Of a DNA stretch of 64,000 nucleotides, positions 34,707 to 47,811 are shown in pieces. Each line of letters begins with the position of its first letter. Position 1 is the stretch's first letter. A model generated the notes under the pieces. The model ran no database searches and was not told the DNA's origin. It saw only the letters and a program-made list of their open reading frames with translations. A program made the translations under genes and the position numbers. The stretch is from Linepithema humile (lineage: Eukaryota; Arthropoda; Insecta; Hymenoptera; Formicidae): positions 372,001 through 436,000 of the forward strand of contig NC_090135.1 of assembly GCF_040581485.1 (NCBI RefSeq), read 5' to 3'.

Positions 34707-34936
34707 CTGATGCAGTTTAATATCATCCTTCAGTTTCTAATCCAAAGAATAAATATGATTTACTTAATTTAAATATAAATATTCATCTTCCAGTACTTTC
34801 TATATATTTTATTTTTATTAGAAAAAGAAAATGTTAATATTAAGTATATAAATATTTGTCGAAGTTAACAAATCTTATTTTATTTTAATTCTGCATCAGT
34901 AGAATGCTGTGAAATAATTACCTTGCTGCAATTAAA

Positions 34937-37900
34937 TTAAATTCTTATTCTGCGACGTTTTTTTGATGATTCTTTTGATGATATTTTTATTTCTTCCTTT
35001 GATACTTTATCTATCCTTTGTAAAATCACCTTTAACTCTGGTAATTTTAAGATATCTTGTTTTTGTGTGTTTTCGTGTTCTCTATTAAAGTTTTCTGTTA
35101 ACAAATATGATACTATAGTAATATATTTATTATAATAATATGATAGCGATATATATTTTTTAAAAACATAAAATCCCGCATAGAAAAATTTGGTTATATA
35201 TGTCCAAATTTTTCTATGTAGGATCTGAAATTTGTGTTACTGTAATTGCAAAATTTATTTTTAATATAAACAAATATATACATCTTAGATGTACAAAAAA
35301 GATTGTATTATAATTTGTGTTTGTAAGGGAATATAAATAATGATATGTTTAATATGAATATATATACAATAACTTATTATATATCCGTTATCAATTTTGA
35401 TGTATAAAAACATTAATTTTATAAGATCAATAACAGTCAAATACTAAATCCAAAAAAAAAACAAAATTGTTATCTAGTAGAATTGTTATAAATTTATATA
35501 ATATATGTTATGTTATTCAGTTGTAAAAGTAATAAAAATAAATTTAATGGAGTATATTATTTCATTTTATTCAAACCACTGTATTTCACTTTTTTTAAAA
35601 GTATGATGCTTGCAAATGTAATATTAAAATTTACATGTTTACCTTTATCAGTGTTTAACACATTATTTTGTCTTCTTTTGTGATATTTTGTACGTGAATG
35701 ATTCATTTCCTCATAATTTAATGTTTGTAATGGTGTTTTCCTTTTTGTATTAATTTTTGTGTCATCTTCTATATTATGCAGTGTATTTGATTTTGTTTCT
35801 AAATACACATGATCATATTCTTCATCAAATGTTGAATTAGGAATGTTATCTTTTGTAAAAATATAATTTTTATATTAAATTTAAATATATATCCATACAA
35901 TCAAGATATTTAACATTTTTATTTCATATATATTAAATATTTTAAGAATATAATATCTTTACAAGATAAAGTTTTTTTTGTATATATTTATTTAGATGAA
36001 TTTAAATCAGAGGGTAGTATTTTTCCACTTTGCGAAAGCTTCAAATATCAAATTTTATTAATTACTAATAATAGACATACCATTAGAAAGTAATTTATCC
36101 TTTATCATATTTTCATATTTGTCGTTGAAAAAACGTAAGAAATTGTTGAGATCCAACCTAAAAAGAATAAAAAAATACTTTTACTATGTATTGCATATAT
36201 ACTACTATGTATTACATATGTAGAAATAAAAAAGAAACATATAAAAATATTAAATTTACAATATAAATGCAGGATGCCGAAAATGGAAATTAATATCTTC
36301 ATTTCATGTTCAGTCGCAAATTTAGTCGTTTTTAATGAAAATTATTTAACACAAAATTGAAAATATTGATATTTATTTTTAATTAATCTTTACGAAAAAT
36401 CAATCTAAAAGTAATCTTATAAATAGAATCACACATTTATCTGTTCTTTTAGATACATCAATTTTTCTTGTAATTATCTGATGTAAAAAAATGTAAGATT
36501 ACGTAAATTGTTATTTTTTAAATAGCTGTTTTTTTCAAAGCTTTTATTTAAAAAATGATAGGAATCAATAGATATAAATAGTACACAATAGGTTTTCAAA
36601 AATATACTGCTTATATACAAAAAAGTAATTGAAAAAACGACAATAAATTAAATTTTTTTATAAATAAAGCTATTCTGTGTGCTTTTATAAGTCGACTTTC
36701 TTCTCATTTAAAAAATTTATATTATATCGATTCTCAAAAGTCTCGAATCTCGATGCGGATTATTTCTCGCTGTCAAGTCAATTTCATATCTAACAGCTCT
36801 TGATTATCGCGTCAATTTATGAATTGTTAAAATTAAAGTCTGTTTTAGTCTTTGCATAATACATTATATAATGTATAATCAATTCGCTATTAATGTGTTA
36901 TGCAAAGATTAAAAATTGCGAAAGAAAACGTCGATGAAAGATTATGTGTTATAGAATTTTATATAAACTAACCTGCCTGTTGCAAAATAGTTTTGCATTT
37001 TTAATATTTTATTATCTCGGTTTCTGTTTTTAACAGTTGTATAATGCCCAGTAGTTTCGGTTGTTTTTAAACGTTTCAGTTTTATTTCTTCGTCAGTTAT
37101 TAATATTCGCAGATTATCTGTAAGCATATTATTTTTATTATTTGTCATATTATTATTTGTCAAAGTTTGTTTACTTTATATATAAAATGGAAAAAAAATA
37201 TTAATGAGAACATTACCTAAGAAACTCCAGACGTTTTCATGAGATTTACTGAATTTTCTTCCTGCTATGTTATGGAAAGTTTCTGTTATATTATTTGTCC
37301 TTACAGGACAATCATAAACGCTGACTTTTGATGCTAGTGGTAACCAAGTTTTGCGTACATATGTTAAAAAATCATTAACAGCAGGATATTCATGAGAAAT
37401 TTGATCGACTTCAAATTGTATAAAGGAAAGTGCTTCCTCAAAACAATCAGAAGGAACCAATGCCATACTCATAGTCATTGATAAAATGTTTCTTGGTGCA
37501 TCCATTAAGCCTAATCGCCGCCAATGACGCAAAAGTGCCTGTAAGTGAATATTTATGTATTATAATAACTGGTTTATGTAAATAATATAGAATAAACATA
37601 AAAAATAAATTATGTAAAAGTATAATGCACACTTGATTATAGTGAAACCAACACCCATGTGCTGCTGCTGCTGCTGGAAATTGTTCATTTATCACTTTCA
37701 TGGCTGCTGTCTCATAGTCGCTCATTATAAATTTTACATTATGTTGAAGCATTGGCACTAACTCTAGAATTTTGTTCCAAATAGCTCTGTACATATTACT
37801 AGAACGACTTTCACACAGGATAAAGATCATAGCAATACCCTGCAAAATAAACAAATTACAGTATTCCTATTATAATTAAACAATGAATAAGAGTATGGGA

Positions 37901-38693
37901 TAAAGCATCAATTGATATTGTTCAAATCATGATTTTATTGTTTTTTAAAGAAAAAACATATTTAAAAGGCTCATAGATTTATTATAAAGAATAAGAGAAA
38001 TCATATACTTTTATATAATTTATAACTTCATAATATACATATAAAATAAATATTAAATTATATTTTTTTAAAACTACTTTTTTTAAACTTGACATTTTCT
38101 ATGTCTATATTATAAAAAAATAAAATTAGTATTTATTAATAAAATAAATTAACTTATATTACAACTTTTTTATACTATTTTTTTTTATGATTTATTGAGT
38201 AATATTATACATATGCAATATTTTAACTAGTGATAATTCATGTTATAATATATTTTTATTACTTACTACATTTATATATCGAGTATGTAGTGTATACATT
38301 TGATTCATTAATGGTACACGTGGAACAATCTGCAAAGTTAACATTATTTAAATGTATTACTTTTAACCTCTTAAATAGTAGACTCGTGTGTATTAATAAT
38401 GATACTCGGTATAAACTGTGAGGATGACGAGTCAGTAGTTGGATATTCTTTTATAATAATTAATTTGTTAAAACTTTATGATCACTCATCCATACATGAC
38501 TTTTATATACAACTAATTTTATTGCATTGATAATGGTTGCGTACTTGACCGAAACATCTACGGTTTTTAACATCAAAAATTTAATAAATAAACATTAAGA
38601 GTTTTAACAAATTAATTATTACAAAAGAACATCCAATTCTGGCTCGTTATCCTCACAGTTTACACCGAGTATCGTTATATATTATTTTTATTG

Positions 38694-38727
<34 letters not shown>

Positions 38728-40598
38728 TAGAAACAATATACTGTGTATGTATTATAAGATATACAAACTTACATTAAATGTGCCATCGACATAAAGTTCT
38801 GTTGATTTTTGTAATTCTTGCAATAGCTCATTACTTGTAAATATTAATGCTTTTTTTCCATCGCTGCAAGTTACATTTCCTTTGTAAAATTTATCAAGAG
38901 GTTGGTAAGTTGATAAATTCGTAGCAAGAGTCTCCATATCTTTTGGTAAAGTTTGGCGAAGTTTGATTCTTTCACGGTACAATGTAGTTTTCAATGTTGC
39001 ATATGATAATGTTGTGGCTGCTTCAGGATATCTATATTACAAACAAATATCTGTATTACAACAAATATAAGTTACAAGCAACAATAATAAATTCTTATAT
39101 TAATTACAGAATTAAAATTGATATCTCAAGAAAGAGTGTATGTAATATCTATGATTCATGTTTTAACAAATCTATGATTCATATTTAAAGTCAAATGAAA
39201 GCGTACAAAATTCAGAAATAAATTGAACAAGTAGGTAGTATAGACATTATATGGTATGTACAATATTTCTTCAAATGTTCTCTAATTTGTTCTCATTAAC
39301 TAGTATTTGTGAGAAATGATCTTATTTAGAGCAAAATTATTTGTAAACAAATTATTCGTTTTTCTGCAAAAAATTCGTATATTTGATCCTTAATTTTATT
39401 TAATTTTGTTTAACTTCTTTGTAGAATATACACATATATTTATATAAGACATAAAATGTCATTATTTATTTGTACTAAATTTATCAAAAAAAGAAACAAT
39501 AGCAGAAAACATTGCACAAATAACAATCAATAAAATCATTATATTAATCAATTCTTAAAAACTTCTGTTTCCTACTTTAATATGTAAATAAAAATTGTCA
39601 ATCTTCATGACTATTCAAATAAAATAATAAAAAATGAATATTATAATCATCTTTGTAGTATTTATAATATTAATGTTAATAAAATTAAAAAACTTACATT
39701 ACAAATCAACAAATAAATTATTTATACTATATATTTTATAAAAATTTTTTAAATTGTAAGAAGCCAATATAAAATAGATATACTGTATTTAAAACTTTAA
39801 GCTCATAAAAATATGTTGAGCCTTTGAAAAAAAAAACTTGAGGTTTGTTAAAACATGAATTGAATGAAAGTCACCATACATAGGGTGTTCGTCTAATTAA
39901 GTTCGGACAAATCATCTCATAACTGATTGAAGTAACTTATATAAATCGAAATATGGTTCTTAGTCCACAATAAAATGTACATAAAATTTTTTTTAACTTG
40001 TGACCTTTTTGAGTTTTAAAGGTCACCATTGTTTTTATAAGTAGAATCATCATAATTTTCTTAAAAAAATAGATTTACTTATCACATTCTGTATAAAAAG
40101 TTATAAGGGTATAATAGAAAAAAAAAATAGTTTATATTTTATATCTTAGTTTGATCTATTTTGTCATAAAATACAAAATACCTAAAAAAAACATTTAATT
40201 TTTGAGAAGCTTAATACTTTTATGCACTAAATAATGAGACAAATCAATTGGTGCAAAAAATACAGTTGCTTTAAAAAAAATATGTAATTTGCAACATGCA
40301 GTTGCATACTTTTTTTAAAAACAACTGTTTTTTTTTACACAATTAATTTATTCCTCATTATTCTGTGCATTAAGGTATTAAGATAAGATTACCGAAAATT
40401 AAATATTTTTTGAGATATTTTATATTTTATAAAAAATATGTCAAACTAAGATATAAAATATCTCGTAAATTATTCATTTTTTGTTCATTACATCCGCATC
40501 CTTATAATTTTTTACACAGAATGTGATGAATGGATTTATATAAAAAAAATTAATTTATAAAAAAAATTGGTGGTTTAATTTAAAAAAACAATAAGACC

Positions 40599-40642
<44 letters not shown>

Positions 40643-41252
40643 ATAATAAGAGAAGTAAGAGTTATTTCTTTATAGGATATTAATAGGGCATACATTGTGG
40701 AACAAAGAAAAGCATTAAATAATAGCAGAAATGTAAAATTTAGATACATTTAAAAAAGCTTAAAAACTTGTTAAAAAAAAGTACAATAAATAAATCTCTT
40801 TTAAGAAGTTCAAGATGAAGGTAATGAATAGGAAGATGCAGAAAAAACAACAGAAATTAAAAAAGAAAAACCAGTCAAAGAAAATTGGGGAACAAATTTA
40901 AAAAGATCTAAAAGAATATGTAATACACCAGATTGACATATAGATTGTATACTTATACAATATTACTATAATCTTTAATTTAGAAAAAAAAAATGTAATC
41001 AAACAAGAAAAAATCTCCAAAAAAAAATATTTAGAGTACATATAAAATTGAAGATATTAATGAATTAAAAGAAAAAAATATCATTACACAAGTGGATTTT
41101 CAGGATTAAAAATGAATGATAGGAAATTCAAGGGAGATACTTGTAGTAAAAAGTTAAACAACATAAATAGATCAATAAAAAATTTTTAGTCCTGTGATTG
41201 AAACGAGGAGTCAACCACTGTAGCAATCATTGTACATTTTTTAAATGTACAG

Positions 41253-41316
<64 letters not shown>

Positions 41317-41611
41317 CATATAGACAATCACAATGCAATAGCATTAAAAATAGAGTGCTAGTCAAACATCTAAAATAGATGTTAAATTCAGATTCATATA
41401 TAAATTTATTAAAAATAAAGTAATAAAACTAAAATATTGTTCAAGAAATGTTAGCAGATATTTTAATTAATCCATTAAATTCTGCAAAATTTGTTAAATT
41501 AAAAAAAAAATTATTATGCAAATAACACAAAATTAAGAAAGAGTGTTAAAATAAGAATGAAGTTAAAGTAATTTTGTGCAAATTTTATAAACAAAGTAGT
41601 GCGCGCGCGTG

Positions 41612-41655
<44 letters not shown>

Positions 41656-41657
41656 CA

Positions 41658-41706
<49 letters not shown>

Positions 41707-42036
41707 GTTCTGAAAAATATACTAAAACTTGAAAAATACTTACTTTCTGCAGACACTATCAAATATTTCTTTCAATGGTAAAGATGTATCTCGACAAAGT
41801 TGCAGCATTTCTTGTTTCATGATAAAATGCCTTACTTTCCATTTTATTGGAACATGAGTATGATCTTGAACTAAATGTATTTTGCCATCTTTATCAACTT
41901 TAAGGGTACCAAAACAATTCGTAGATCGACGAGTATTACATCTTAAAATATTTGGATTACGAGAATCCTTGTTATAAGTATAATCATCATAAACGTAAAT
42001 TATTGTACCAGATTTCCTCCCATTTATTTCCTCCAT
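34937..42036 (-). CDS. FLYWCH zinc finger plus MULE transposase-derived protein, nine exons, 576 residues
   Basis: Exons in order on the minus strand: 42036-41744, 39031-38773, 38329-38267, 37839-37633, 37538-37217, 37117-36973, 36157-36081, 35849-35643, 35094-34937. Each intron begins GT and ends AG, and all eight junctions keep one frame (1,731 bases). Residues 1-75 form a FLYWCH finger (Cys33, Cys41, His59, His61). The MULE core follows: Asp180 in YVDGTF, Asp246 in IMSDYET, CxxH at 268-271 (GCWFHYNQA), and Glu360 in TNNITETFH. The C-terminus is a basic KKRRRIRI, likely a nuclear signal. No stop or frameshift occurs. A tiny upstream exon (42535-42512, MTVLLCIE) is also phase-compatible and could supply the start; otherwise ATG 42036 lies right after an acceptor. 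The gene could be a domesticated transposase or an intron-bearing TE copy; no terminal repeats were found around it. Confidence 0.8.
38401..38673. mobile_element. MITE inside intron 2 of the FLYWCH-MULE gene
   Basis: Imperfect terminal inverted repeats of about 75 bp: gatactcggtataaactgtgaggatgacgag at the left, ctcgttatcctcacagtttacaccgagtatc at the right. The core holds a cttgaccgaaacatctacgg stretch. Confidence 0.75.
40083..40527. repeat. Large imperfect foldback in intron 1 of the FLYWCH-MULE gene
   Basis: cacattctgtataaaaagttataagg pairs with ttataattttttacacagaatgtga; further inside, atcttagtttga pairs with tcaaactaagat and gcaacatgcagttgc lies at the centre (about 40303). The rest of the intron (39032-41743) holds (CA)n at 40602-40640 and 41618-41658, (TA)n at 41251-41313 and 41661-41703, and no gene. 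Confidence 0.7.
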
Positions 42037-43679
42037 CTAAAAAATAATTAAAAAACGTTAAAATTAATAAATTATTAACAACAAGCTACAGAGCCCAAGC
42101 TGGATTTTCGTGCTTAATTTATTGATATATTATAACAAATGTTTAGGTCAATCTAGACGTTTCGACCATCTGGTTGTGGTCATCTTCAGTAGTTAGTTAT
42201 TATAAAATTCGGAACATATTAATAAACAATCGTTACTTATAAAACTAATTCGGATATTACAATCTTCTTATATTCGTTACATTTAAAAATTGTTTAGAAG
42301 GACAACACATCTTGAAAGTCATGCCTCTTCTAATAACACCAATCTTAAGATCATCAGGAAGGAAATCATGTTTTACATTAAACATACACGATGTCCTTTT
42401 TAAAACTTGAATTGTGGTTGATTGCAATTATTCTAAAACCAGCATGAACCAATGTCTACTTTTATCTTTATATTACTTGTTATTTATTAAAATTACTACA
42501 AATATTCTTACCTCAATGCATAGCAGTACCGTCATGTTGTGTTTTCGTGTAAACTTTCTTATTTTAAAAAAACTAAGAACCAAAACTAAATTCGGTGTAA
42601 CGAGTCAGTTTGCTAAAAATGATATTGGAGGTCCGTGTCGTTTGAGTGGACATGGCAAACTAGTTGAATATAATAGAGGATATATTAGAGAACTCGTATG
42701 TGAAGGAGATTCGTGGTGGGAGAGTGAGTGATCTTTAAGCAGTAAACAAAATTAATAATATAATTTAAAAAAGTAGAATTAGAAATTGCTGGATAATAAT
42801 GTTATATTGAAATTACTAACAGTTTTGCTATACATAAGCATTTCTCACAAATTCTTAGAATGTCACAGAATTCATTTATGGCATACATATCTGTACTACT
42901 ATTAATAAGCATCTCCTTAAATGCACTCATAGATATAAACAATACTTTACTCACACTATATACAGATGCTCTGTACTCAATTAATATGTATTTTTTAAAT
43001 GCAAAAACTATTAAGAGGATGCTGAAGTCATATTGTTACCGACCGAACTTCTAATTTTCTGGAAAGTATGGCATTTTTTATTGCTTTGATAGAATTACAA
43101 ATCCTTTGGTGTAAGTAAAGTGCACATGCTAATCTTTCGGTGGATAGTGAAATTTAAACCAAAAAATAAAAAAAATTTTTGAAAATTTATCGACAATGTC
43201 ACCTCAAAGAATTATATCTTTTATATCAAAATTATACTGCTTCAATCTGCAAAACAAGAGTGTGTGCCGAAGAAGAGCGTATGAAACTTTAATGGAAAAC
43301 CAAAAAAATAGAGCTTAGAGACTTATTTTCAAAATGCCATACTTTTCCAGATTTATGCAAAGCATGCGTGCAATATAGAAGAAAATGGTAGAAAAGAGCT
43401 ATAGATTAGTTCCGCGATTTTGGGATAGAGGCGCTATACAGTTCTCAGTGCTATCTGTCATATACAGAATCTTTTAGGTTAGTTATGTGTGTTAGTTGTG
43501 CGTGTGTGTGTGTGTTTGTGTTATGTGCTACAAAACCCGGCTGAAAAAAATGGGTTGAAGGCACTCTGAAGGATAAAAAAGTGTATGTATTATACATAAA
43601 TTTTGCAACATTTTTGCAAATATTTATATTATTTAGTTACATACGTTCATATTCTAATTTCTGTAAAATACTTTTATTC
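42037..43679. other. Upstream region of the FLYWCH-MULE gene; small foldback
   Basis: A 50-codon minus-strand stretch near 42420-42270 (VLKRTSCMFNVKHDFLPDD) and a plus-strand one near 42590-42730 (GPCRLSGHGKLVEYNRGY) look protein-like but have no complete exon structure. 43055-43076 (ttctggaaagtatggcattttt) and 43337-43357 are inverted copies bounding a roughly 300-bp foldback. Confidence 0.35.
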
Positions 43680-44700
43680 ATGTGCTTCATGTGTTTATAT
43701 TATATATATTATGTGCTCCATATTATGTATATTCACATCAAAGTATCTATGTAAAAAGTTAATATTATTTTGTATATTGTATATATTTTTATAATAAATG
43801 TATATGTCATATAACTTATTTATAAAGCATGAAATATAAAGGTATTTTTAGTTTCTTGTATGTATAACTTGTAAAAAAATTTGGATAAAAAAAACATTAA
43901 TTTTGTGACTTGCAATAATCTGTTTCAATATATACTTCTTTTAAATACTTACAATTAGCCTTATTTTATGCGTTTACCTTGGTATCTAAAATACACATCA
44001 AAATGTAAAATTAATTTCTAGTTCAGTAGAAAAAAAAACATTGTAGTCTTACACCAGAGAGGAATGATAAAATATCATGTATATGTAATAACAAATAAAT
44101 CACTTTTCCACTGACATTATACACAACTTTGCAGAAATAATTTTATTCTGTGAATTTTGAATGTGTGGTGCAGTTTAAAACACACAGTCAAAATATGTTT
44201 ATATTTTTTAAATAATAGTTCTGATTTTTCATGAATCACAGTGGTTTTATAAAATGTTCAATTTTAACAGTTTTTATTAGACTGTACTTTAGACAATATT
44301 ATATTTTGCCATTTCTCTCTGTTGTAAGACAAGAATGTTTCGTTTCTACTGTAATACAAATACATTTTCGATTTTGATACGTATTTTAAATACCAAGTTA
44401 ATCACATAAAATAAGGCTAATTGTAAGTATTTAAAAGAAGCATATAATAAAACAGATTATTGCAAGTCGCAAAATTAATGTTGTTTCTTTTATCAAGATT
44501 ATTTTACAAATAATAGACACAAAAAAATAAAAATATCTTTATATTTCATGCTTTAGAAATAAAAAATATGGCATATATCATACATTTATTGTAAAAAAAG
44601 TATACAAAATGATGTCAATTTCTTAGAAAGATATTTTGATATGAATATAGATAATATGGAGCATATAATATACATTATATATATACATAGAGCATATGAC
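43680..44700. repeat. About 1-kb imperfect palindrome
   Basis: Arms of about 500 bp meet near 44190. Examples of pairing: atacttacaattagccttattttatg (43948) with cataaaataaggctaattgtaagtat (44405); gtcttacaccagagaggaatg (44047) with catttctctctgttgtaagac (44312); and the outer catgtgcttcatgtg with catagagcatatg. It is probably a large foldback element or an inverted duplication. Confidence 0.8.
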
Positions 44701-44724
44701 GTAATAAAAGTATCTTACAATAAA

Positions 44725-45330
44725 GAATAAGACAAGCCAGAAGCGGTTTTCTCGTGGACTGGCATTAGAAAATTCTTATTCTTGTCTTCAAGCCAGAGGC
44801 GGTTTTCTCGTGGACTGGCATTAGAAAATTCTTATTCTTGTCTTCAAGCCAGAGGCGGCTTTCTTGTAGACTGGCAATATAGAATAAGACAAGCCAGAGG
44901 CGATCTAACGTCAGCTAACAATTTTTAATAAATATAGTCAGAGGCGATCTAACGTCAGCTGACCGTTTAGAAAAAAGACAGCTAAAGGCGATTTATTCGT
45001 GAACTGGCAAATTGTAAGAAATATAGTCAGAGGCGATCTATTGTGAGCTGACAATTTTAAATAAATATAGTCAGAGGCGATCTAACGTCAGCTGACAGTT
45101 TAGAAAAAAGAGAGCTAAAGGCGATTTATTCGTGGACTGGCAAATTGTAAGAAATATTGTCAGAAATGATCTAACGTCAGCTAACAATTTTTAATAAATA
45201 TTGTCAGAGGCGATCTAACGTCAGCTGACCGTTTAGAAAAAAGAGAGCCAAAGACGATTTATTCGTGAACTGGCAGATTTTAAGAAATATTGTCATAGGC
45301 GATCTAACGTCAGCTGACAGATTTGAAGAA
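44725..45330. repeat. Array of about 13 hairpin-forming repeats
   Basis: Each unit has the layout stem-AGGCGRTYT…-stem. Units 1-3 (44736, 44792, 44848) use GCCAG…CTGGC. Later ones (44937 and others) use GTCAG…CTGAC, and a third type uses GCTAA or GCCAA…CTGGC. Units of the GTCAG and GCTAA types alternate from 44937 on, separated by aatttttaataaatat or gtttagaaaaaaga spacers. The paired change C:G to T:A at the second stem position is what a maintained hairpin would give, though two founder variants could also explain it. Confidence 0.7.
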
Positions 45331-45460
45331 ATACGTATTTATTTTAGTTAGCAATTTACTGCACGTGTGGTCTGTTTATATTTTATCAGATAATTTATAA
45401 GGTCATTTAACCTTTTTTCTCGCAATTAAAATTCTAGCGTATGGCTGAATGATGTACATA

Positions 45461-45965
45461 CGAGACAAAATAGACTTATACAAGGTGTCTAATAGATATA
45501 AGTTAGATATGATAAAATATTTTATTTGAAAAATGTATGTATAATACTATATATCTAATTGGAAAAATATGTTATATGCTTTTCCTAAATTTATTCTTAT
45601 GTAATTAATACAAAATAAATAAATAAGTTAATTAATTATTGAATACATACATATACATATTGAATATAGTTATCTTTATTTTGTATTTTATATAACTGAA
45701 ATGATATATACTTCCATTATTTCAGTCATTATCATATAAAATACAAAATAAAGATAACTATTTATTGATTATATGTGTATATGTATATATTAATTAATTG
45801 ATTAATTAGTTATTTAGTATTTACTACATAAGGATAAAAATAAGAAAAGTATATGACATTTTTCTTCAGTGATATATATAGTATTATATGTATATTTTTT
45901 ATTTATTATTTTGTCATATTTAGTTTGTATTTATTTGACACCTTGTATACGCTTATGTTTTCTCG
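45461..45965. mobile_element. Foldback MITE, about 505 bp
   Basis: Ends cgagacaaaatagacttatacaaggtgtc and gacaccttgtatacgcttatgttttctcg are inverted repeats. A long central inverted repeat (tagttatctttattttgtattttatat / ataaaatacaaaataaagataacta) meets near 45715. Confidence 0.78.
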
Positions 45966-47001
45966 GACATTATATTGCAGCCTTGCAACGAAATTTCAGT
46001 CGAGGAAACAAGCGCAAGCATCGTTTGTTTACAAACTTCCGATGACACACGTACACAGACCACACGTCAGTGTAGTGAGTCACCACTACAAACAAATGCG
46101 TACACACAGACCTACGCGGCATAGGTCCGTAGGCTGCGCCAATAATGTCATTTCATTTTTAGTACCATCAAAATGATGGCGCTTTCGCGTCGGAGTTCGC
46201 CCGTCACTTCAGCATCCTCTTAAGTGTTACTATTTATTTTCAAAATTAACACATAGTTTTTTCATTAAAATTACAAAATAAGCTATTTTCTTTTAAAAGT
46301 ATAGTACAATACATAAAATATAATAAAATTTGGAATAGCATAACTTCTTTCCACATAAGCTGAATTTACATTACAGTATATAGAATAATATTCGACTATT
46401 ATCGAATATTATCTATAATATTTTGCAATTTATTCAGAATCTGTTTTATGCTTAGCAAGCTATATTAAACTGAAATTAGCCATATGCTGATTAAATATTT
46501 CATATAAATAAATATATATAACGGCAAAACTAATTTCTTAAGAAAAAGTTATTGTTTATGAATATGTACGTGATACTTCAAACTAGAATTGAATACATTA
46601 ATACATAGCAAGTAAAAAATTTTTCCTTTAAGTACTATTTTACTTACATTTGTAACGGAATGTTGACAACAGGCAAAAATACGCTTGGATAAGAACAATG
46701 TAAAAAAATATTTCGGTATATTTGATATTCTTCTGTAACTTAGAGTTACAACACGAGCACGGTAATTATAACAAAAGCGGTATTACGACAAGAGCATCTC
46801 AAGCACATATAACGACATACGCGAGCATAATATATATATAATATATAATATAGATTTAAGGTTATGTACCGCGGAAAAACATCGCAAGAAACATGCACGC
46901 ATACGCTGCATTTATCAGATACAACGTTGGCACGTTATAACAAAAGCGATTTTACGACAAAAGCACATCAGACATGTAACAACACGAGCTCGTGGAAGAT
47001 T
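45966..47001. other. Stretch without recognised gene
   Basis: 46860-46990 (ttatgtaccgcggaaaaaca…tgcatttatcagatac…ttataacaaaagcg) is related, inverted, to 61030-61160 beside the third CCCH-RING gene, so it is part of a dispersed repeat. Confidence 0.5.
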
Positions 47002-47588
47002 GGCCGCGTTCAGCAGAACAACTGCTGAATTGTCGTCTAGTCATCACTTAACGTTGATTTGTTGGTTCTAAAAGTAAGAGCCAATCACGTTCGATTGCTA
47101 CCAAGCGATTTGGGTTGCGTTCCGTTTTGCGCATAGCACGCATCGTTCGCATCGCTAATGCTTAGCGCATTGGCTGCGTTTCGTTTCATTATGCGCATGA
47201 TACATGCTTTGAAACGGAACGATATTGAACGCATTAGAAGCGGAAAATCAAAATGGATTCCACAATAAATGTAATGATACTCTGCGTTTCTTCAATGAAG
47301 ACTGGGAATTCGATCAATGACTCTTCCATTATGACTCTTCCTATTTTGACACTTTTTATAATATCGCTATCAATCGCCATATGCAATTACGCAATCGCAT
47401 GGAACGCATAAGCTGCTGCAACTCAAACTTGAGGTAGCTGATGCGTGTATTATGCGCTGCAGGTGGTGGGAATCTAGGGAATTCTAAGCGCTGTTCATGC
47501 GCGCATTGAGTGAAACGGAACGTTTTCTATGTAATTCGTGCGCATAATGTGCGAAACGGAACGCAACCATGTTCTGCTGAACGCGCCC
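47002..47588. mobile_element. Foldback MITE, about 587 bp
   Basis: ggccgcgttcagcagaac at the left and gttctgctgaacgcgcc at the right are inverted copies; gggttgcgttccgttttgcgcat (47111) and gcgaaacggaacgcaacc (47550) pair further in. No coding capacity. Confidence 0.75.
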
Positions 47589-47714
47589 ATTGTACATGGC
47601 ATGGCAAAAAGCGCACAAATATGGCGTGGCTCCGAAGGTTCTCCCCTCTTGCGGCTTGCGCACAAAGAAAAGTGGGAAATTAGCGTGCATGCTCATATAC
47701 GCATTTATTACATG

Positions 47715-47803
47715 CAGTGATGCCAATTCGAGCTCGCTGGTACCATTGGTACCGTAGTGGAGGGGATACCCATGGTACCAGCGAGCTCGAATTGGCATCA
47801 CTG
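47715..47803. mobile_element. 89-bp hAT-type MITE with perfect 8-bp target duplication
   Basis: Perfect 32-bp terminal inverted repeats beginning CAGTGATGCCAATTCGAGCT enclose about 25 bases. ATTACATG flanks both sides (47707-47714 and 47804-47811). The 8-bp duplication and CAGTG-type ends fit hAT elements. Confidence 0.88.
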
Positions 47804-47811
47804 ATTACATG

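Noticed and set aside
44725..45330. CRISPR-like regular repeats
   Set aside because: Insect nuclear context, no unique spacers of constant length, and the units diverge and alternate; it is a eukaryotic tandem array.
44725..45330. Hammerhead ribozyme repeats
   Set aside because: Neither strand shows the CUGANGA and GAAA core in the right spacing.
47715..47803. Vector polylinker contamination (AATTCGAGCTCG, GGTACC words)
   Set aside because: It is a perfect inverted repeat with hAT-type ends and an 8-bp genomic target duplication, and two bases break the polylinker match.
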